Below, in pieces: positions 1 to 7,224 of a stretch of 37,951 nt of DNA; positions within the stretch are counted from its first letter, which is position 1; every line of letters begins with the position of its first letter. This DNA comes from an uncultured Lachnospiraceae bacterium. GTDB lineage: Bacteria > Bacillota > Clostridia > Lachnospirales > Lachnospiraceae. The stretch spans positions 1 through 37,951 of the forward strand of contig CAMJGH010000018.1 of the NCBI GenBank assembly GCA_946405185.1, given 5' to 3'. The position numbers and the translations under genes were made by a program. The notes beneath the pieces were generated by a model, which made no database searches, was not told the origin of the DNA, and saw only the letters and a list, made by a program, of their open reading frames with translations.

Positions 1-97
1 AGGCGGGAGGGGCGGGCATTTGGCGGAGGCAAAAAAGCAAGGAGCGAGGATAAGCGGAAAGGGAATGCAGGGGCCGTACGAAGGAAAAACGCTATGA
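1..97 (+). other. Left edge: probable end of an upstream gene and leader of the kinase gene
   Basis: This purine-rich stretch is open on the plus strand in more than one frame, so the upstream gene cannot be fixed. One frame, open to the window edge, stops at TAA 51-53, leaving about 40 bases before the kinase start. Another runs to TGA 95-97 and would overlap the kinase start by ATGA. I cannot tell which is coding. The AAGGA at 81-85 is a suitable ribosome site for the ATG at 94. No promoter is visible, so the kinase is probably cotranscribed with a gene outside the window. Confidence 0.4.
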
Positions 98-1116
98 ATA
101 TCTGTGATCACTTTCAGCTTTTGTATCCGGTAATATCCTGCATCTCCTTCGGCGCGGGCCACATCCACGAAACCTTTCTGGTGACGTGTGCGGACGGTTC
201 GCGTTACACCTTACAGAAGGTGAACGCGGCGGTCTTTCCGGACATTCCGCTTCTGATGGAAAACGTGCGGAAGGTGACGGAACATCTGCATGCAAAGCAT
301 GCGGAAAACACCTTGCGGCTCATTCCCGCGCAGGATGGCGCTTCCTTTGTCACGGACGCAGACGACGCCGTCTGGCGGATGTTCTCGTTTGTGCCGGGCA
401 TCTGCCGGGAACGGGCCGAAACGCCGGAAGAGTTTGCGGGGGCCGGCCGGGCATTCGGCACCTTTTTGCGCGATCTTTCCGACCTGCCCGCCGGAACGTT
501 TCCGGAAGTCATCCCGGATTTCCACCACACACCCAAACGGGTGAAGGCGCTGGAAGAGGCCGTCCGGAGTGACCGGGCCGGGCGCGCGGGGCTGGTCAGA
601 GAGGAACTGGCTTTCGCACTGTCCCGTGCGGAGGCATACGGGCAGCTGATCCGCCTGCGCGATGCGGGGCGCCTTCCCGTGCGCCTGATCCACGGGGACA
701 CCAAGTGCAGCAACATCGTCCTGGACGAACGGACCGGCGAGCCGGTCTGCGTGCTGGATCTGGACACCGTCATGCCGGGGCTGGCGGCGTGGGACGTGGG
801 CGAAGCCGTGCGGTCCGGCGCCAACGCCGCAGCGGAGGACGAGACGGATCTCTCCCGCGTGACGTTCCAAATGGCCTTTGCGGAGGCGTTCCTGCGGGCG
901 TATGAGGAGACCTGCGCGGATCTTCTCACAGACGAAGAGAAGCGGTCCCTGCCCTCCGGCGTCAAGACTATGACGTACGAGAACGGGATCCGCTTCCTGA
1001 CCGACTATCTGAACGGGGATGTTTACTTTAAAACCGCTTATCCGGAGCACAACCTGGTGCGGGCGCGCTGTCAGTTCCGGCTGCTTGCGGAAGAAGAGGC
1101 CTGCCTGCGCTACTGA
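94..1116 (+). CDS. nahK: N-acetylhexosamine 1-kinase (NahK-like, APH-fold phosphotransferase)
   Basis: A 340-residue cytoplasmic kinase of the aminoglycoside-phosphotransferase fold. Known NahK enzymes phosphorylate GlcNAc and GalNAc at C1 in the lacto-/galacto-N-biose salvage pathway. The N-terminal lobe has the GHIHETFLV nucleotide loop and YTLQKVN. The catalytic motif HGDTKCSN gives the base Asp202 with Lys204 and Asn207, and the metal-binding DLD follows (Asp222, Asp224). The TDYLNGDVYF and YPEHNLVRAR segments near the C-terminus match my memory of bifidobacterial NahK closely. The length is also about that of NahK (near 360). The start at 94 is preceded by AAGGA. The gene ends tail-to-tail with yesN and overlaps it by 7 bases. 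A homoserine- or other small-molecule kinase of the same fold is the alternative, but the NahK resemblance is extensive. Confidence 0.85.
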   Translation: MNICDHFQLLYPVISCISFGAGHIHETFLVTCADGSRYTLQKVNAAVFPDIPLLMENVRKVTEHLHAKHAENTLRLIPAQDGASFVTDADDAVWRMFSFVPGICRERAETPEEFAGAGRAFGTFLRDLSDLPAGTFPEVIPDFHHTPKRVKALEEAVRSDRAGRAGLVREELAFALSRAEAYGQLIRLRDAGRLPVRLIHGDTKCSNIVLDERTGEPVCVLDLDTVMPGLAAWDVGEAVRSGANAAAEDETDLSRVTFQMAFAEAFLRAYEETCADLLTDEEKRSLPSGVKTMTYENGIRFLTDYLNGDVYFKTAYPEHNLVRARCQFRLLAEEEACLRY

Positions 1117-1859
1117 CCGCGTGAAGAACCGGCCAGATAATCCGACGGCGTGCAGCCGATGTATTTCTTGAAGACCTGCCCGAAATACTGCGGATTGGAA
1201 CCGAACCCGACGGCAGCCGCCACCGTGCGGATGTTTGTCTCACCGTTGTCGAACATGGCCTTGGCCGTCTCCATGCGCAGTCTTCCCACGTATTCCGAGA
1301 AGCGTACGCCTTCATGCAGGATGAACTGTTTGGACAGATATCCGATGGAGACGAAACAGTGGTGCTCGGCGATCCATTTTAACGACAGGGATTCCTGGTC
1401 GAGATGGCCGTGCACGTAGGCCTTGCAGCGGGAGACCAGGTCATCCGCCGGCTCTTCCGGCTCCGGTGCTCCGACCGGGGCGGTCTTTTCCCGTTCGGCC
1501 CGGATGGCGAGCAGCGCTTCTTCCAGTTCGCTGCGGTCCGTCGGCTTCAGCAGATAATAGCGCACGCCCAGTTTCATGGCTCGTCTGGCATATTCGAAAT
1601 CGTCGTAGCCCGAGAGCAGGATGAACTGCGCGCGGGCTCCTTTTTTTTCGGCCTGTTCGATCAGCGACAGGCCGTCGAGAACGGGCATCCGGATGTCCGT
1701 GATGACCACATCCGGGTCTTCGTCCATGATAAGATCCAGCGCCTCCATGCCGTTTCTGGCACTGCCGGAGAGCGTATACCCAAGCGACCGGTAATCGATC
1801 ATATCGGACAGCGCGTCCCGGATGATCGCTTCATCATCGACGACGATCAGTTTCAGCAT
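1110..1859 (-). CDS. yesN: YesN-type response regulator with AraC DNA-binding domain
   Basis: A 249-residue two-component response regulator. The receiver domain occupies residues 1-120, with acidic pair DD at 8-9, phospho-acceptor Asp55 in VVITDIRMPV, and Lys105 in YLLKPTD. A short linker leads to an AraC-type double helix-turn-helix at about 150-245 (IAEHHCFVSIGYLSKQF and the typical VAAAVGFGSNPQYFGQVFKK end). It is the partner of the YesM kinase immediately upstream and overlaps that gene by 26 bases. Its start is backed by GGAGGAGAG. Such pairs usually activate a neighbouring sugar ABC transporter, here most plausibly the divergent gene cluster from 3842. Its stop codon lies inside the end of the convergent kinase gene. 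Confidence 0.92.
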   Translation of the reverse strand: MLKLIVVDDEAIIRDALSDMIDYRSLGYTLSGSARNGMEALDLIMDEDPDVVITDIRMPVLDGLSLIEQAEKKGARAQFILLSGYDDFEYARRAMKLGVRYYLLKPTDRSELEEALLAIRAEREKTAPVGAPEPEEPADDLVSRCKAYVHGHLDQESLSLKWIAEHHCFVSIGYLSKQFILHEGVRFSEYVGRLRMETAKAMFDNGETNIRTVAAAVGFGSNPQYFGQVFKKYIGCTPSDYLAGSSRGQ

Positions 1860-3627
1860 GCAATCTCTCCTCCCTTTTTTTTTCGGCCGGCATCCGCAGT
1901 GTCACGACGGCGCAGCCGGCCCGGTTATCCAGACTCAGACCGTACGCCTCCCCAAAGAGCAGGCGGCAGCGGCCGTCGATGTTGGTCAGTCCGATGCCGG
2001 ATCCTTCCGGCTCGATCACATGGTTCTTCAGCTTGTTCAGCAGGTCTTCCGGGAAACTGGTGCCGGTATTCTCGACGGTGACGATCAGATCCTCCCCGGA
2101 CCTGGCAGCGCTCACGCGGATGGTGACGGTGTCTTCGGCGTTTTCCACGCCGTATTTGATCGCGTTCTCGACTAAGGGCTGGATGCACAGCGCCGGCACG
2201 GAGATGTCTTCGGTTTCCGCCTCGATGTGCTGTTCGTAGTTCAGGCGGTCATGAAAGCGGGTGTCCTGGATCAGCAGATAACTGTTCAGCAGTTTCAGTT
2301 CCTCCGACAGCGGGATCAGCTGTTTTCCTCCGGCGGCCGAGGCGCGGAAGAGGCTGGCCAGAGCGCGCGTGATGCCGGAGATATCCTCCGCGTGATGCTT
2401 TAAAGCAAGCCAGTTGATGGTATCCAGCGTATTATACAGAAAATGCGGGTTGACCTGCTGGGAGAGCATGCCGATCTGCGCGTCGCGCAGCAGCAGTTCC
2501 TTTTCATAGTTTTCGTCGCGCAGGGCCATCACGCGTTTGGTCATGTCGTCGAAAGCATCGTTCAGCTGTGTGATCTCATCCGGATATTCCGGATCAGCAG
2601 AGTCCGATGCGGACGGAAGCAGTTTTCCGCGGCTGAAAGCGCGGATGCGGTCCATGAGGGCGGGGAGCCGGGAGAGAAGCTTTTTGACACCCGACAGCGA
2701 GAGCAGCAGGGCCCCCGTGAACAGCATCGTGATCAGCATCAGGAAGAAAGTGCTGCGGCGGCTGATGCGGGAGGTGAAGTCATGATAACTCTGGGAATAG
2801 ACATATGTCCAGTCCGTTCCCTCGATGGTGCCGGATACCAGGACGCTCTTGACGCCGTTGACTTCTGCTACACGGTACGGCGTGTCAAACGGCGCCAGCA
2901 GTTCCGCGTCCACCGGACTGTCCGGCTCCGGATAGATCACGCGGCCGTCCTGTATGAGATAGAACGCTTCTCCTTCGGAGGCGTATCCGTAGGTGGTCAG
3001 AGAGTGGCGGATCAGGTCGTCCAGACGGATGACGAAAAACAGATCGCCGATGCGCAAAAACCGCCGGTAGGAGTTGGTGATGCGGCGGATGCGTGCAACA
3101 CAGACGGCTGTCATGCCGCCGTCGGTCTCGCCGTGCCACTGATAGGAAGGCCCGGCGTCCAGCTTCGCCATCAGATCTGCGGTATCATAGGAAGAGAGGA
3201 CCGCGGCATCTCCGTAAACGATCCCGTCCGCGCCAACCGGAACGATGTCGATGGTACGGATGTAGTTGTTCTTGAAAACGAATTCCAGATAGTATGGGAT
3301 GATATGGCGGGCGACCAGCCGGCGGTAGCGGGAAGTCTGGATATGGCCGGGGTTGTCGTACATCCAGGAGAGGTCTTTCTGGATATCCTCATCCAGGCAC
3401 AGGCTCTCGGTCGTCTTCTGGATGCGGGAGAGGGCGTCGGCGATGTCCGCCGACACGATGTCCATGTAGCGGGCGGACGAGGCGTACAGCTCGTTGTTGT
3501 AGCTGCGCAGCAGATAGGCGGACAGAACGACCACCGCCGCCATCGTCGCGAGGTAGAGAACGGCGACGATGGTGACGATCCGTCGGTAGAGCTGATGACG
3601 TCCATTCTGTCCGTGATCTTTGGCCAT
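1834..3627 (-). CDS. yesM: YesM-type sensor histidine kinase
   Basis: A 597-residue membrane sensor kinase. A transmembrane helix at about 17-41 and a second near 293-313 enclose an extracellular sensor domain that looks like a dCache-type fold. A HAMP-like linker follows, then the His_kinase domain with QVNPHFLYNT (His395 as phospho-acceptor), and a HATPase domain with NAIKYG and the GSGIGLTN glycine box. The start at 3627 has AAGG seven bases upstream. It is transcribed divergently from the sugar-binding lipoprotein gene at 3842, so it probably senses the sugar or its liganded binding protein. Near its 3' end the coding strand has nine consecutive A residues (1875-1883 on the plus strand, as T) just before the yesN ribosome site; see findings. 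Confidence 0.92.
   Translation of the reverse strand: MAKDHGQNGRHQLYRRIVTIVAVLYLATMAAVVVLSAYLLRSYNNELYASSARYMDIVSADIADALSRIQKTTESLCLDEDIQKDLSWMYDNPGHIQTSRYRRLVARHIIPYYLEFVFKNNYIRTIDIVPVGADGIVYGDAAVLSSYDTADLMAKLDAGPSYQWHGETDGGMTAVCVARIRRITNSYRRFLRIGDLFFVIRLDDLIRHSLTTYGYASEGEAFYLIQDGRVIYPEPDSPVDAELLAPFDTPYRVAEVNGVKSVLVSGTIEGTDWTYVYSQSYHDFTSRISRRSTFFLMLITMLFTGALLLSLSGVKKLLSRLPALMDRIRAFSRGKLLPSASDSADPEYPDEITQLNDAFDDMTKRVMALRDENYEKELLLRDAQIGMLSQQVNPHFLYNTLDTINWLALKHHAEDISGITRALASLFRASAAGGKQLIPLSEELKLLNSYLLIQDTRFHDRLNYEQHIEAETEDISVPALCIQPLVENAIKYGVENAEDTVTIRVSAARSGEDLIVTVENTGTSFPEDLLNKLKNHVIEPEGSGIGLTNIDGRCRLLFGEAYGLSLDNRAGCAVVTLRMPAEKKREERLHAETDRRR
1875..1883 (-). other. A9 homopolymer within the end of yesM
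   Basis: Nine A residues on the coding strand encode the Glu-Lys-Lys-Arg part of the YesM tail, about 25 bases before the yesN start. The yesN frame is open from this tract through the yesN ATG, so loss of one A (in DNA, or by polymerase slippage) would join YesM in frame to YesN. The tract and the frames are seen directly; that slippage occurs is inference. Confidence 0.5.
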
Positions 3628-3690
3628 TTTGATGCCTTGCCTGTCCGGGAAACGCCGAGACGGCGCAAATATGCTGAGATTTCACGGGAA

Positions 3691-3696
3691 AGTATA
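3691..3696 (-). promoter_or_regulatory. Candidate -10 element for yesMN
   Basis: On the minus strand the sequence reads TATACT, a good sigma-A -10 box, about 64 bases upstream of the yesM start. No convincing -35 box lies 16-18 bases further upstream (TGTGAA at 17), so an activator may be needed. Weak call. Confidence 0.35.
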
Positions 3697-3733
3697 CTGT
3701 TTTTTGTAACTCTTTCACAGAGGTAAGGGCCTA

Positions 3734-3747
3734 TGAAAGCGTTTTCT
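3734..3747 (+). promoter_or_regulatory. CcpA-type catabolite repression (cre) site
   Basis: TGAAAGCGTTTTCT matches the cre consensus TGNAANCGNTNNCA at all fixed positions except the last base. It lies in the divergent yesM/transporter intergenic region, roughly 30 bases before the -35 of the transporter promoter and about 40 bases beyond the yesM -10. Carbon catabolite control of one or both units is the natural reading, although LacI-family sugar repressors use similar operators. Confidence 0.65.
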
Positions 3748-3775
3748 TAAATAGGAGAGAACCATTTTTTTTATT

Positions 3776-3804
3776 TTTTGTTATGCTTTTTCGACGGATA
3801 ATAT
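3776..3804 (+). promoter_or_regulatory. Candidate sigma-A promoter of the first transporter operon
   Basis: The TAATAT at 3799-3804 serves as -10, with TTTTGT at 3776-3781 (17-base spacer) or TTTGTT at 3777-3782 (16-base spacer) as -35. It lies about 40 bases before the start of the binding-protein gene in an unusually T-rich stretch. The poor -35 is consistent with activation by the YesN regulator. Confidence 0.5.
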
Positions 3805-3841
3805 ATTTACATTTTAAGTCTTACTCAAAAGGAGGAGAAAG

Positions 3842-5218
3842 ATGAAAAAGACATTGGCTCTGCTTCTGGCAGCGGCGATGGTCATGACGACCGTGCTCGG
3901 CTGCGGCGGCAGCAACAACAACAGCGCCGGCAGTTCCACGGCCAACCCGGCCAGCACGCAGGCGCCGGCATCGGATGCTGCTTCCACTGAAGCGCCCGGT
4001 TCCCAGGCTCCGGCCGAGGGCGACGTCACTCTGCGGTTCTCCTGGTGGGGCAACCAGATGCGCGCCGACCAGACCATGGCGGTCGCCAATCTGTACACTG
4101 AGCGTCATCCGAACGTGAAGTTCGACATGGAGTACATGGACTTCTCGGGTTACTGGGACAAGATGCAGACCCTGGCCGCCGGCCAGAACCTGCCGGACGT
4201 CTACCAGCACTCCGTGGCCTACACCATCGAATATGAGCGCGCGGGCCTGATGCTCAATCTGGATCCGTACATCGAGAGCGGCGCTCTCGACACCACGGAC
4301 ATCCCGGCGGCGGCTGTTGAATCCGGCCGTGTCGGCGATCACATCTATGCCGTCAACCTGGGCACCAACTGCAAGATCTTCCACTACAACAAGACCCTCC
4401 TTGATGAAGCGGGCATCACGCTTCCGGACCGTCTGACCTACGAAGATCTGATGACCATCGGCAAAGAGGTCTATGAGAAGACCGGTGCCAAGACCGAAAT
4501 GATCACCCCCGGTACCTCCCCTCAGGAGCACTTCTCCATGATCATCCGCGCTCTCGGTTCCCACATGTACGAGGATATGCTGGCCGGCAATTCCGAGAAC
4601 ATCCGGAAGGCGTTTGAGTACTGCGATCAGCTCAACAAGGCCGAGTGGGCCCTTCCGTTCGAAGAGTGGGCCGAGATCGGCACCGCCATCGAGGAAGCAC
4701 CGATCATCACCGGTGTTGTCTGGAACCAGTTCCTGAACTCCAACCAGTACGTGGCCATGCAGGCCCTCTGCGACTTTGAACTCGGCGCCGCCCAGTGGCC
4801 GTCGATCGAAGGTGCCGTGGCCGAAGACCAGTGGATGCGTGCGTCCCAGCTGATGTCCGCCGCCGCCAACACCCCTTATCCGGATCAGGCGGTCGACTTT
4901 ATCAATTTCTTCATCAACGACATGGATGCCAACGACATCATGAAGGGTGAGCGCGGTGTCCCGATCAACACCAAGGTCCTGCAGCACCTGTCCGAACTGA
5001 CTGATGACTCCGCTACCAAGATCTCCTTCGCGTTCGTCGAAGAAGTCGGTAAAGTGGCTGTCATGGCTGAAGATGACTGGCTGCCTGGCAACGCCGAGGT
5101 CACGACCCTCATCCAGACCCTCATCGAGGATCTGTACTACGGTGACAAGACTGTCGACGAGTGCGCCGAAGAGCTGACCACCGAAGGTGCCCGTATCCTG
5201 CGCGAGAACGGCAACTGA
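3842..5218 (+). CDS. CUT1 sugar ABC transporter substrate-binding lipoprotein (first system)
   Basis: A 458-residue extracellular solute-binding protein of family 1. The signal peptide MKKTLALLLAAAMVMTTVLG ends at a lipobox with lipidated Cys21 (VLGC). A low-complexity Ser/Ala/Thr/Pro linker with TQAP runs to about residue 58. The mature domain begins VTLRFSWWGNQMRADQ, the usual first strand of oligosaccharide-binding proteins, and contains ALxxFxxF-type segments such as YPDQAVDFINFFINDM. AAAAGGAGGAGAAAG gives a very strong ribosome site, fitting high expression. It is first in an operon with two permeases and is followed by a 10-bp intercistronic hairpin. The substrate cannot be read from sequence; the linked NagA/NagB suggest an amino-sugar-containing oligosaccharide. 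Confidence 0.9.
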   Translation: MKKTLALLLAAAMVMTTVLGCGGSNNNSAGSSTANPASTQAPASDAASTEAPGSQAPAEGDVTLRFSWWGNQMRADQTMAVANLYTERHPNVKFDMEYMDFSGYWDKMQTLAAGQNLPDVYQHSVAYTIEYERAGLMLNLDPYIESGALDTTDIPAAAVESGRVGDHIYAVNLGTNCKIFHYNKTLLDEAGITLPDRLTYEDLMTIGKEVYEKTGAKTEMITPGTSPQEHFSMIIRALGSHMYEDMLAGNSENIRKAFEYCDQLNKAEWALPFEEWAEIGTAIEEAPIITGVVWNQFLNSNQYVAMQALCDFELGAAQWPSIEGAVAEDQWMRASQLMSAAANTPYPDQAVDFINFFINDMDANDIMKGERGVPINTKVLQHLSELTDDSATKISFAFVEEVGKVAVMAEDDWLPGNAEVTTLIQTLIEDLYYGDKTVDECAEELTTEGARILRENGN

Positions 5219-5242
5219 TCGAACGAATTCCGAAAAGTTTCA

Positions 5243-5268
5243 GGAAGGTGCCGGCAACGGCACCTTCC
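5243..5268 (+). terminator. Intercistronic hairpin after the binding-protein gene
   Basis: Perfect 10-bp inverted repeat GGAAGGTGCC / GGCACCTTCC with a 6-base loop, followed only by TCCCTT. It lies 24 bases after the stop of the binding-protein gene and 50 bases before the first permease. In such operons a hairpin here usually terminates part of the transcripts or protects the upstream mRNA, giving more binding protein than permease. Confidence 0.65.
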
Positions 5269-5318
5269 TCCCTTACAGGCGGGAAGGTCCCTCAGTATTA
5301 CAGGTCGGAGAGATAAGT

Positions 5319-6233
5319 ATGAAAGAGAAAAAAGTCAGGGAGAGACGGCATCGGACCATCGGAAATCAGAATGTGCCCGGGTATCTTTTCATTGCTCCGT
5401 TCATCATCGGCTTCAGCTGCTTTACGATCATTCCGATGCTGATGTCGCTGTATTATTCCTTTACCCAGTACGATATCTACAATCCGCCCCAGTGGATCGG
5501 GGTTCAGAACTACATTACCATGTTCACGTCGGATGCCCTGTTCAAGAAGGTGTTCGGGGTGACGTTCAGGTATGTTATCTTCGCGGTCCCGCTCCGTCTG
5601 GCGATGGCGCTCATGATCGCGATGCTCCTGCTGCGCAATACGAAGCTGTCCGGCTTTTACCGTGCGGCTTACTACCTGCCTTCCGTTATCGGCGCTTCCG
5701 TCGCCGTCGCCCTGCTGTGGCGGCGCATGTGGTCGAAGGACGGCGTGGTCAACCTGCTGATGCAGGCCGTGGGCATCAACTCGACGGTGCCGTGGCTGGG
5801 GCAGGAGAGTACGGCCATCTGGACACTGATCATCCTGGCGGTCTGGCAGTTTGGCTCGTCCATGCTGATCTTCCTGTCGGGCCTCAAGCAGATCCCTGTG
5901 GCGCTGTATGAGTCGGCGACGATTGACGGCGCAAACGGCCCGCAGCGGTTCTTCAAGATCACGCTGCCCATGCTGACGCCCACCATTTTCTTCAATCTGA
6001 TCAATCAGCTCATTTCGGGCTTTATGGCTTTTACGCAGTCCTACATCATCACGCAGGGCAAGCCCCGCAACTCCACGCTGTTCTATGCGTACTACATGTA
6101 CCAGAACTCCTTCCAGTTCTCGAAGATGGGCTACGGGTGCGCGCTCGCCTGGATCATGGTACTCTTTGTCGGCTTGCTGACGTTTGTCCTGTTCCGGACC
6201 CAGAAACTGTGGGTCTACTATGAGACGGAGTAA
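5319..6233 (+). CDS. CUT1 sugar ABC transporter permease, MalF/UgpA type (first system)
   Basis: A 304-residue membrane protein of the binding-protein-dependent transport inner-membrane family. About six transmembrane helices are visible (for example PGYLFIAPFIIGFSCFTII near the N-terminus and the final IMVLFVGLLTFVLF). The ATPase-contacting EAA loop reads ESATIDGANGPQRFFKITLP. The start at 5319 is chosen over the longer open frame because GGAGAG lies just upstream and the protein then begins like its homologues; 5187 would reach back through the hairpin into the binding-protein gene. It pairs with the next permease, 12 bases downstream. Confidence 0.92.
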   Translation: MKEKKVRERRHRTIGNQNVPGYLFIAPFIIGFSCFTIIPMLMSLYYSFTQYDIYNPPQWIGVQNYITMFTSDALFKKVFGVTFRYVIFAVPLRLAMALMIAMLLLRNTKLSGFYRAAYYLPSVIGASVAVALLWRRMWSKDGVVNLLMQAVGINSTVPWLGQESTAIWTLIILAVWQFGSSMLIFLSGLKQIPVALYESATIDGANGPQRFFKITLPMLTPTIFFNLINQLISGFMAFTQSYIITQGKPRNSTLFYAYYMYQNSFQFSKMGYGCALAWIMVLFVGLLTFVLFRTQKLWVYYETE

Positions 6234-6245
6234 GGAGGGACGGCT

Positions 6246-7148
6246 ATGGCAAGGCAGAAACAATTCGAATACGAAGGCCACTACGTTGACCGGACTTCCA
6301 AGTACCGCATCAAGCAGACGGTGCTGCGCGTGGTCTACCACCTATTCACGTTCGTACTGGCGATCGTCATGCTGTATCCCATCATCTGGATGGTCTTCTC
6401 GTCCTTAAAGCCGACAACGGAGATCTTCAAGACGGCGGCGCAGCTGATCCTGCCGGGGCAGACCACATTTGAAAACTATGTGAACGGGTTCCGCGGCTTC
6501 GCCGGCACGTCGTTCTCGGTTTTCTTCAAGAACTCGTTCATCATTTCCGCGCTGTCCACCATCGGCGCCGTGATCTCGTCCGCTGTGGTGGCCTACGGTT
6601 TCGCCCGCATGAACTTCAAGGGCAAAGGCTTCTGGTTCTCGTGCATGCTGGTCGCCATGATGCTGCCGTTCCAGATCATCATGATCCCGCAGTACCTGCT
6701 GTTCAACACGCTCGGATGGGTGGGCACCTACCTGCCGCTCATCCTGCCGCAGTGGTTCGGCCAGGGCTTCCTGATCTTCCTGAATGTCCAGTTCATCCGC
6801 GGCATCCCGTACGACCTTGACGAAGCGGCCATGATCGACGGGTGTTCCGTCTACGGCATCTTCCTGAGGATCATCATCCCGCTGATCGTTCCGTCGCTCG
6901 TGACCAGCGCGATCTTCAGCTTCATGTGGCGCTGGGATGACTTCATGTCCGCCCTGATCTTCCTGAACAAGCCGATCACCTATCCGGTTGCCTACGCGCT
7001 GAAACTGTTCGCTGACCCGTCGGCTTCCTCGGATTACGGCGCGATGTTCGCCATGTCCACGTTGTCTTTGATCCCCATCTTCACGATCTTCTTAACGATG
7101 CAGCGCTATCTGGTGGAAGGCATCGCCTCTACCGGTATTAAAGGGTAA
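6246..7148 (+). CDS. CUT1 sugar ABC transporter permease, MalG/UgpE type (first system)
   Basis: A 300-residue inner-membrane permease with six predicted helices. LAIVMLYPIIWMVFSSLKP at about 38-56 is the characteristic first helix of MalG-type subunits. The EAA loop is DEAAMIDGCSVYGIF with downstream IIIPLIVPSL. The C-terminus RYLVEGIASTGIKG is typical of this family. AAGGAGGG precedes the ATG. No ATPase gene follows, so energy coupling is expected from a shared MsmX/MsiK-type ATPase encoded elsewhere. Confidence 0.92.
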   Translation: MARQKQFEYEGHYVDRTSKYRIKQTVLRVVYHLFTFVLAIVMLYPIIWMVFSSLKPTTEIFKTAAQLILPGQTTFENYVNGFRGFAGTSFSVFFKNSFIISALSTIGAVISSAVVAYGFARMNFKGKGFWFSCMLVAMMLPFQIIMIPQYLLFNTLGWVGTYLPLILPQWFGQGFLIFLNVQFIRGIPYDLDEAAMIDGCSVYGIFLRIIIPLIVPSLVTSAIFSFMWRWDDFMSALIFLNKPITYPVAYALKLFADPSASSDYGAMFAMSTLSLIPIFTIFLTMQRYLVEGIASTGIKG

Positions 7149-7160
7149 CACCCGCGTGAG

Positions 7161-7180
7161 GGCAGCGCTGCGGCGCTGCC
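7161..7180 (+). other. Intercistronic hairpin between permease and first oxidoreductase
   Basis: GGCAGCGC / GCGCTGCC forms a perfect 8-bp stem with loop TGCG, extendable by flanking GAG/CTC with one bulge. There is no T tract. It separates the transporter genes from the catabolic genes and could act as an mRNA processing or stability boundary. Confidence 0.5.
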
Positions 7181-7224
7181 TCATCTGTTATATGCGGGAA
7201 ATACAGACGAAAGGCGGTATGTCC

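Noticed and set aside
2443-3726. 427-codon plus-strand open frame opposite yesM
   Set aside because: The opposite strand encodes an unambiguous histidine kinase with all motifs; the antisense frame is rich in Arg/Gly/Asp/Val of no domain character and reflects GC-biased third codon positions.
3821-4987. 388-codon minus-strand open frame opposite the first binding-protein gene
   Set aside because: It is antisense to a clear lipoprotein gene with signal peptide and strong ribosome site; no ribosome site or recognisable domain on the minus strand.
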